NCBI GenBank assembly: GCA_002403895.1 | Contig: DHIQ01000105.1 | Location: 1 to 5,483, forward strand | Direction of reading: 5' to 3' | Source: Candidatus Neomicrothrix sp. UBA4742 | GTDB lineage: Bacteria; Actinomycetota; Acidimicrobiia; Acidimicrobiales; Acidimicrobilacustridaceae | DNA length: 5,483 nt | Shown here: positions 1 through 5,483 of the stretch, piece by piece | Numbering within the stretch: position 1 is the first letter of the stretch | Layout: each line of letters begins with the position of its first letter | Made by a program: the position numbers and the translations under genes | Notes under the pieces: generated by a model | What the model was told of the DNA's origin: nothing | Seen by the model: the letters and a program-made list of their open reading frames with translations, nothing else | Database searches by the model: none

Positions 1-638
1 TCGAGGTCCGGGGCGCGGTCGGTGTCGACCAGCACTTGGCTCGTCTCGATCGGGGGGCACCGGAAGGTGGCCTCGAGGATCATGCCCGTGAGGCCCATGC
101 CGCCCGCCGTGGCCCAGAACACCTCCGCGTGGTGGTCGGGGGAGACCTCGAGCACCGAGCCGTCGGGCAGCGCCAGCGTGATGCTCAACACGTGGTTGCA
201 CCACGATCCGGCGTGATGGTGGTTCTTCCCGTGGATATCGGCGGCGATGGCGCCCCCCACGGTCACGTAGCGGGTCCCTGGGGTCACCGGCACGAAGAAC
301 CCGCGTGGCACGAGGTCGCGCATCAGCGCGTCCAGGCTGGCACCGCCCGAAGCGCGGACGATGCCGGTGGTCGGAGCGAGGTGGAAATCCAGCACCCCGG
401 TGGTGTCGATGACCCTCCCGCCGGCATTCTGGGCGCTGTCGCCGTACGCTCGGCCGAGGCCGCGGGCGATCACCCCCCGAGCCGGGATGTCGGCCATCGA
501 CGCGGCCAGATCCTCGGCGGAGGTGGGACGCGCCACCAGAGCGGCGGTGGGCGACGTCCCTCCCCAGCCGGCCAGCAGGCGTCGGCGAAGCGCCGGGAGC
601 CCGAGCGCGGCGGCGGGCTCAGGTGCGGTAGACGGCAT
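1..638 (-). CDS. dprE1: Decaprenylphosphoryl-beta-D-ribose 2'-oxidase, N-terminal part (runs off the left edge)
   Basis: This is a FAD-dependent oxidase that, in mycobacteria, converts decaprenyl-phosphoryl-ribose to its 2-keto form on the way to the arabinose donor DPA. The visible 212 residues read like the start of DprE1. GWGGT (24-28) matches the family's N-terminal GWGRT. IARGLGRAYGDSAQN (57-71) is the FAD-pyrophosphate loop. PGTRYVTVGGAIAADIHGKNHH (120-141) holds the HGK that lines the flavin and benzothiazinone pocket in the mycobacterial enzyme (His132, Gly133, Lys134 there; 136-138 here). FWATAGGMGLTG (174-185) is also typical. The substrate domain, including the inhibitor-reactive cysteine (Cys387 in M. 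tuberculosis), lies outside the window. The chosen ATG overlaps the 3' end of the UbiA gene by 20 bases. An in-frame ATG two codons earlier (position 644) is equally possible. Neither has a clear Shine-Dalgarno, so translation is probably coupled to the upstream gene. Family identity is strong; substrate is inferred from family and neighbours. Confidence 0.92.
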   Translation of the reverse strand, partial: MPSTAPEPAAALGLPALRRRLLAGWGGTSPTAALVARPTSAEDLAASMADIPARGVIARGLGRAYGDSAQNAGGRVIDTTGVLDFHLAPTTGIVRASGGASLDALMRDLVPRGFFVPVTPGTRYVTVGGAIAADIHGKNHHHAGSWCNHVLSITLALPDGSVLEVSPDHHAEVFWATAGGMGLTGMILEATFRCPPIETSQVLVDTDRAPDL

Positions 639-1524
639 AGGCATAGATGATTGCCCAGACGGCGCCTGAGAGCAGGATGGTGCGGTTCGAGGTGAGCACC
701 TGTTCGGGGTGCTCACCGCCGCCCTGTTCGAGGATGAGGGCGTACTGGAAGATGGCGATGGCGAACGGCACGATGGACAGCTGGAACCAGACCGAGCCTG
801 ATCCGGCCGTGGAGGCCGAGTCGAACGCCCACAGGCAGTAGGCGACGAGGACGACCCCGGTGGCGACCGACCGCAGGTAGCGCAAGAAGTCGGCGGTGTA
901 GACGCCGAGGGTGGCCCGCACCTCGCCGGCCCGGTCGCCCAGCTGGCTCAGCTCCCCCTCCCGCTTGCCCACCACCACCAGCAGGGCCCCGAAGCTGGTG
1001 ACGATGAAGAACCACTCGGAAATGGGGACCCCGGTGGCGGCGGCACCGGCGATGGCTCGCAGGACGAACCCCGCGGCCACGGCCACGATGTCGAGGATGG
1101 CGATCCGCTTGAGGCCGAAGGAGTAGGCGGTGGTCAAGACCAGGTAGGCGAAGAGGGTGATGCCCAGGTCGCGGGTCGTGGCGAAACCGATGGCCAGCGC
1201 GGCGATGATGAGGACGCCGCCGATGGCGTAGGCGGTGGTGACGGGGATCAGTCCCGTGACGATCGGGCGGTCGCGCTTGACCGGATGCATCCGGTCGGCC
1301 TCGACATCACGGGCGTCGTTGAGCAGGTAGGTGCCGCTGGCGGCCAGGCAGAAGGCCACGAAGGCCAGGAGCGACTTGGTGACGGTCGACCTCATATCTA
1401 TGGTGCCGGCTGCCACCGGGGCGGCGAACACCAGGACGTTCTTGGCCCACTGACGGGGACGCAGGGCGCGGATCAGGCCACGAGCCCGCGCTCCGGCATC
1501 GTGCGTCTCGTCGGTGGCGGCCAT
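619..1524 (-). CDS. ubiA: Decaprenyl-phosphate 5-phosphoribosyltransferase (UbiA family)
   Basis: This is an integral membrane prenyltransferase-fold enzyme. Its M. tuberculosis counterpart (Rv3806c, about 302 residues) transfers phosphoribose from PRPP to decaprenyl phosphate, the first committed step of DPA synthesis. The product here is 301 residues. It has an N-terminal RPRQWAKN segment (22-29) typical of this subgroup. The first Asp-rich motif is NDARDVEADRMHP (69-81, Asp70, Asp73 and Asp77), followed by KRDRP. YSFGLKR...D (134-145) carries the second acidic site, and GKREGEL (186-192) is a cytosolic motif. About eight or nine hydrophobic segments follow the UbiA pattern. The ATG at 1524 is preferred over an upstream in-frame ATG at 1611: it lies 2 bases after the stop of the SDR gene, and the extra 29 residues would fall inside that gene. 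There is no obvious Shine-Dalgarno, so reinitiation from the SDR stop is likely. A perfect inverted repeat lies in the coding sequence at 691-717. Other UbiA enzymes are an alternative, but the DprE1/DprE2 neighbours make DPPR synthase by far the best reading. Confidence 0.92.
   Translation of the reverse strand: MAATDETHDAGARARGLIRALRPRQWAKNVLVFAAPVAAGTIDMRSTVTKSLLAFVAFCLAASGTYLLNDARDVEADRMHPVKRDRPIVTGLIPVTTAYAIGGVLIIAALAIGFATTRDLGITLFAYLVLTTAYSFGLKRIAILDIVAVAAGFVLRAIAGAAATGVPISEWFFIVTSFGALLVVVGKREGELSQLGDRAGEVRATLGVYTADFLRYLRSVATGVVLVAYCLWAFDSASTAGSGSVWFQLSIVPFAIAIFQYALILEQGGGEHPEQVLTSNRTILLSGAVWAIIYAYAVYRT
691..717 (-). repeat. Perfect 10-bp inverted repeat (hairpin) inside the ubiA-like coding sequence
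   Basis: The arms GGTGAGCACC (691-700) and GGTGCTCACC (708-717) are exact reverse complements separated by seven bases. In the minus-strand mRNA they form a 10-bp stem with a 7-base loop, covering codons for residues 270-278 (GEHPEQVLT) in a loop before the last membrane helix. The stem ends about 50 bases upstream of the dprE1 start. No T-run follows, so it is not a standard intrinsic terminator. It could affect mRNA processing or translation of dprE1, or be a chance product of codon choice. Confidence 0.6.
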
Positions 1525-1526
1525 GG

Positions 1527-2288
1527 TCAGCGGGCGGACACGATCCGCCACAACCGCCGCGGGAGATGGCGCAGCACGGCGAACACCCAGCGCACCAGGG
1601 GCGGCGCCCACACGGTGTGCGAGCCCCGTTCCAGGCCCCGGACAATCTGCTCAGCCACCGCATCGGCCGTGGTGGCGAACGGCTGGGCGGCCATGCCGGC
1701 GGTCATGCGGGTGTGGACGAACCCGGGTCGCACCACCATGACCCGGGCCCCGGTGCCGACCAGCGCATCGCCGAGACCCTGGGAGAAGGCATCCAGGCCG
1801 GCTTTGGTCGAGCCGTACACGTAGTTCGTCTTGCGGGCCCGTTCGGCCGCCACTGACGACAGGACCACCAGGGTTCCGTGGCCCTGGTCCCGGAAACGGT
1901 CGGCCACGACCAGCGAGGACGATACGGCGCCGACGAAGTTGATGCGGACCGCGTCCGCCGCTGCCTCCGGGTGTTCGTCGAAGTCGTCCTGGTCGCCCAG
2001 CACGCCGAACGCGACCAGGACGAGGTCGAGATCGGGATGGCGGTCGAACACCGCACCGATCACGCGCGGGTGTGACAGCGTGTCGAACGCGTCGAAGGCG
2101 ATCACCTCGACCTCGGCGCCCCGGCCTCGCAGCTCGTCGGCGGCGTCCGCCACGGCGGCCGGGTCCCGCACCGCGAGCACGACGGTGCGGCAGCGGCCCT
2201 CGATCAACCGCCTGACGGTGGCCAGGGCGATCTCCGAGGCACCGCCGAGTACGAGGACCGACTGCGGCGATCCGAGGGCGTCCTGCAT
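1527..2288 (-). CDS. dprE2: Decaprenylphosphoryl-2-keto-beta-D-erythro-pentose reductase (SDR family)
   Basis: This is an NAD(P)H-dependent short-chain dehydrogenase that reduces the keto product of DprE1 to decaprenyl-phosphoryl-arabinose. It has 253 residues; M. tuberculosis DprE2 has about 254. The nucleotide-binding turn is LGGASEIA (14-21), where the usual last glycine of the SDR motif is alanine. FDAFDTLSHP (65-74) resembles the DprE2 FDALDTDSHP block. VAFGVLGD (92-99) is the NAG-equivalent strand. The catalytic set is Asn117, Ser145, Tyr158 and Lys162 in YGSTKAGLDAF. The C-terminus has WAPPLVRWVFAVLRHLPR (227-244), a DprE2-like tail that may sit at the membrane. The start at 2288 is chosen because GGAG lies 7 bases upstream, the resulting N-terminus (MQDALGSPQSVLVLGG) aligns with DprE2, and a candidate -10 at 2328-2333 would place the transcript start downstream of the alternative ATG at 2324. 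This is the first gene of the minus-strand operon; its stop is 2 bases from the ubiA start. A generic SDR is the fallback reading. Confidence 0.93.
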   Translation of the reverse strand: MQDALGSPQSVLVLGGASEIALATVRRLIEGRCRTVVLAVRDPAAVADAADELRGRGAEVEVIAFDAFDTLSHPRVIGAVFDRHPDLDLVLVAFGVLGDQDDFDEHPEAAADAVRINFVGAVSSSLVVADRFRDQGHGTLVVLSSVAAERARKTNYVYGSTKAGLDAFSQGLGDALVGTGARVMVVRPGFVHTRMTAGMAAQPFATTADAVAEQIVRGLERGSHTVWAPPLVRWVFAVLRHLPRRLWRIVSAR

Positions 2289-2295
2289 GGGGGGG

Positions 2296-2299
2296 CTCC
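2296..2299 (-). promoter_or_regulatory. Shine-Dalgarno of the dprE2-like gene
   Basis: On the minus strand GGAG is followed by seven C residues and then the ATG at 2288. The spacing is ideal. This site decides the start of the SDR gene, because the other in-frame ATG (2324) has no comparable site. Confidence 0.7.
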
Positions 2300-2327
2300 A
2301 GTGAGGGGCTCGACGGCGGGGCATGTG

Positions 2328-2333
2328 ACCTTA
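2328..2333 (-). promoter_or_regulatory. Candidate -10 element for the dprE2-ubiA-dprE1 operon
   Basis: The minus strand reads TAAGGT here, which fits the actinobacterial TANNNT -10 consensus. It would start transcription near 2321 and leave a leader of about 33 bases carrying the GGAG site. I see no convincing -35 hexamer at 16 to 19 bases upstream, so the call rests on the -10 and on geometry alone. Confidence 0.35.
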
Positions 2334-2364
2334 GCGCCCGGCTAGCGGCCGACGGTGCCTCCGA

Positions 2365-2374
2365 GGCCGCGGCC
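2365..2374. repeat. 10-bp perfect palindrome in the divergent intergenic region
   Basis: GGCCGCGGCC is its own reverse complement and lies between the two divergent genes, just upstream of the candidate -10 of the plus-strand gene. It could be a regulator site shared by both promoters. A GC-only palindrome of this length is not rare in such GC-rich DNA, so confidence in any function is low. Confidence 0.25.
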
Positions 2375-2382
2375 CTTGGCTC

Positions 2383-2388
2383 TATGGT
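2383..2388 (+). promoter_or_regulatory. Candidate -10 element for a leaderless transcript of the GT-C-like gene
   Basis: TATGGT fits TANNNT and is followed by exactly six bases before the ATG at 2395, so the A of the start codon would be the +1 base. This is the classic layout of leaderless actinobacterial genes. The -35 region shows no good match, which is common for such promoters. A GGTGG overlapping this element could instead be read as a weak ribosome binding site. Confidence 0.45.
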
Positions 2389-2394
2389 GGCCGC

Positions 2395-3804
2395 ATGGGT
2401 CCGGCCACAACGACGGACGGTCCGGCCCCTGCCCCGAGCACCTACGTCGGCGGGTCGGGCTGGCTGGCGCCGACGGTGGCCGCCGCTGCCAGCCTGTTGG
2501 CTTCGTCGGTCTACGCCGTGTTGGGTCCCGGCTACGTCTTGGACGATTGGTTCACGTTGCGCAATGCCCATTTCGACGGCGCCTGGGCCGCGGCGGGCAC
2601 CGCGCAGCAGACCGCCCGGCCGGGGGCGGCTTTGGTCTACGCCATCGTGTTCGGCCTGGTGGGACAGCACCCGCTGGTCACGCTGACCGTGCAGGCGGTT
2701 TTGGGGGCCGCCACGGCCGCACTGCTGGTCGTAGTGCTGCGCCGGTACTTCGGGTCGGGCCTGGCCCTCGGTGCCGCCCTGTTGTGGGTGGTGTTCCCCA
2801 ATCACACGTCGCTCGAGGCGTGGGCGTCGGCCACCAACATCTCGTTGTGTGTGCTGTTGGCCACGGCCGCGACGGCCCTGCTCGACTCGACGAGCCGTCG
2901 TCGTCAGGCCGGGGCCCTGGTGCTGTTTGCCGCGTCCGCCCTCTGTTACGAAGCCATCATCCCGCTGGCCGCGGTGTTGATCGTGGTCATCCCTTGGCAC
3001 CGGCGCCGGCAACCGGACTGGCGGCTGGCCGCGGCCGGAGCGTTGGTGTTGGGGATGGTGGCACTGTGGATCGTGGCCCACTGGCACCCCGGCAAGCACG
3101 TGTCGACCGGTGTGGCAGACCTCAGCCAGGTCATCGGCGCCCATTTCGGCTGGGGGATCGCGCCCGAGGGCCCGGTGGCGTCGATCATCATGATCGGAGG
3201 CATCATCGGCGTGGCCGTGGCCGCGGCCCGCCTGGCCCTGCCATCGCTGCGTCCCCGGGCGGTCCGGGCCGAGGCGGCCGTGGCCGTCGGTTGCGCCGTC
3301 ATTTTCCTGGGGACCGTTCCTTTCGCCAAGTATCTCTACGCGCCGCTGGGAGCGGGGGACCGCTTCAACTTCGTGTCGTCGATCGGGGGAGCCCTGGTGT
3401 GGGCGGGGCTCCTCGCCATGGTGGGGGCGTGGCGGCGGGAGCTCCTGGTGGTCGCCGCCATCGTGGTGGTGGGAGCTGGGCTCGCCACCCGGGGCCACCG
3501 GTCGTTGCTGTGGCACCGGGCCGGGCACGACGCTCATGTCATCCAGCAGGGGGTGGTCTCCGCCGTTCCCCACCCCACGGGGACCGTGGTGATCGGCCCC
3601 GCACCGATCCAGGAGCAGAACATCTCGGCCTACCTGGACCAGTCCAACATCCAGGGCGCACTGGAACTGGCCTACGACTCGGTGGCGGTGAGGGCGGGGC
3701 TGACCTTCAACGACGCCCAATTCGCTCAGTATCCGCCAGGGGAGCGGTTCGACATCCGGCCCGTGTCGCAGCTGCGGGCCGACACCACGGTGGAGCCGGG
3801 ATGA
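2395..3804 (+). CDS. Multi-pass membrane protein, probable GT-C-fold glycosyltransferase
   Basis: This 469-residue protein has about 11 hydrophobic segments (first at 23-45, last at 349-365) and a polar C-terminal domain of about 100 residues. Several features match GT-C enzymes of the PMT/TMTC type, which use polyprenyl-phosphate sugars on the outer face of the membrane. After the first membrane segment comes an Asp-Asp pair in VLDDWF (48-53), the usual place of the catalytic acidic residues. RPGAALVYAIVFGLVG (75-90) resembles the family's RPL block. LRRYFG (115-120) is followed by FPNHTSLEAWAS (134-145), akin to the family's HPVHVEAVAW block. CYEAIIPL (184-191) is akin to its KE-containing loop. 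GDRFNF (321-326) is a loop Arg/Asp. Clusters of basic residues at 168-170, 203-205, 286-291 and 347-348 place those loops in the cytoplasm and the C-terminal domain outside. No specific function is recognised. Its position, divergent from a DPA-synthesis operon, makes use of a lipid-linked sugar plausible but unproven. The start is the ATG six bases after TATGGT. Confidence 0.75.
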   Translation: MGPATTTDGPAPAPSTYVGGSGWLAPTVAAAASLLASSVYAVLGPGYVLDDWFTLRNAHFDGAWAAAGTAQQTARPGAALVYAIVFGLVGQHPLVTLTVQAVLGAATAALLVVVLRRYFGSGLALGAALLWVVFPNHTSLEAWASATNISLCVLLATAATALLDSTSRRRQAGALVLFAASALCYEAIIPLAAVLIVVIPWHRRRQPDWRLAAAGALVLGMVALWIVAHWHPGKHVSTGVADLSQVIGAHFGWGIAPEGPVASIIMIGGIIGVAVAAARLALPSLRPRAVRAEAAVAVGCAVIFLGTVPFAKYLYAPLGAGDRFNFVSSIGGALVWAGLLAMVGAWRRELLVVAAIVVVGAGLATRGHRSLLWHRAGHDAHVIQQGVVSAVPHPTGTVVIGPAPIQEQNISAYLDQSNIQGALELAYDSVAVRAGLTFNDAQFAQYPPGERFDIRPVSQLRADTTVEPG

Positions 3805-3824
3805 TCAGTGTCACATGCCCTCGT

Positions 3825-3830
3825 TAGGCT
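3825..3830 (+). promoter_or_regulatory. Candidate -10 element for uvrB (near-leaderless)
   Basis: TAGGCT is a common actinobacterial -10 form (TANNNT) and lies seven bases before the ATG at 3838, so transcription would begin at or one base before the start codon. TGATCA at 3802-3807 sits 17 bases upstream, where a -35 would be, but matches TTGACA at only three positions. No Shine-Dalgarno is visible before uvrB, which agrees with a leaderless start. I see no actinobacterial LexA box (TCGAAC...GTTCGA type) in the gap. Confidence 0.5.
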
Positions 3831-3837
3831 GATACCC

Positions 3838-5483
<1,646 letters not shown>

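Noticed and set aside
36..650. A 204-codon plus-strand frame opposite the left-edge gene
   Set aside because: The minus strand encodes clear DprE1 motifs here. The plus-strand product is Arg/Gly/His-rich and featureless.
3182..3196. An odd-centred inverted repeat CGATCAT-C-ATGATCG
   Set aside because: It falls in a membrane helix rich in Ile codons (ATC), which readily generate such symmetry. The one-base centre also rules out a stable hairpin.
1651..3720. A 689-codon open frame on the minus strand spanning the DprE2 gene and the GT-C-like gene
   Set aside because: Its protein is rich in Arg, Gly, His and Pro with no recognisable domain, and it overlaps two genes with clear family or membrane-protein signatures. 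It is a high-GC shadow frame.
2355..3827. A 490-codon plus-strand frame overlapping the membrane-protein gene
   Set aside because: It is Gly/Arg/Pro-rich without hydrophobic segments or motifs. The overlapping frame at 2395-3804 gives a coherent multi-pass membrane protein with a DDW motif.
3805..3837. A possible SOS/LexA box or transcription terminator before uvrB
   Set aside because: The gap has no TCGAAC...GTTCGA-type element and no stem followed by a T-run.

Overview
The window is very GC-rich, with codon third positions dominated by G and C. Its protein sequences resemble actinobacterial homologues: a DprE1/UbiA/DprE2 arabinose-donor set, and a UvrB with the actinobacterial-style GKSAT Walker A and the [18 protein letters not shown] block. 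An actinomycete-type bacterium is therefore likely. I suspect a deep-branching lineage outside Mycobacteriales, because the gene order differs from that of mycobacteria, but I cannot prove this from the sequence.

Layout. The left part (1 to 2288, minus strand) is a tightly packed operon read right to left. It holds an SDR ketoreductase of the DprE2 type (2288-1527), a UbiA-family decaprenyl-phosphate phosphoribosyltransferase (1524-619), and the N-terminal 212 residues of a DprE1-type FAD oxidase (638 to the left edge). The first two genes are 2 bases apart and the last two overlap by 20 bases. A 106-base divergent intergenic region (2289-2394) separates this operon from a plus-strand multi-pass membrane protein with GT-C glycosyltransferase features (2395-3804). 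After a 33-base gap comes uvrB (3838 to the right edge), which lacks its C-terminal part because the window ends. There are no gene-free stretches over 300 bases, and I found no RNA genes, mobile elements or CRISPR arrays.

How the genes fit together. In mycobacteria, UbiA (Rv3806c) joins phosphoribose from PRPP to decaprenyl phosphate. After dephosphorylation, DprE1 oxidises the 2'-OH of decaprenyl-phosphoryl-ribose and DprE2 reduces the keto intermediate, giving decaprenyl-phosphoryl-arabinose (DPA), the donor for cell-wall arabinan. All three dedicated enzymes are adjacent here; only the 5-phosphatase is not seen. The divergent GT-C-like protein could be an enzyme that uses a polyprenyl-phosphate sugar, but its donor and acceptor cannot be read from the sequence. 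uvrB is a nucleotide-excision-repair gene with no apparent link to the cell-wall genes.

Other signals. Both plus-strand genes have a TANNNT -10-like hexamer 6 to 7 bases before the ATG, which suggests leaderless transcripts. A perfect 10-bp inverted repeat with a 7-base loop lies inside the 3' part of the ubiA-like gene.
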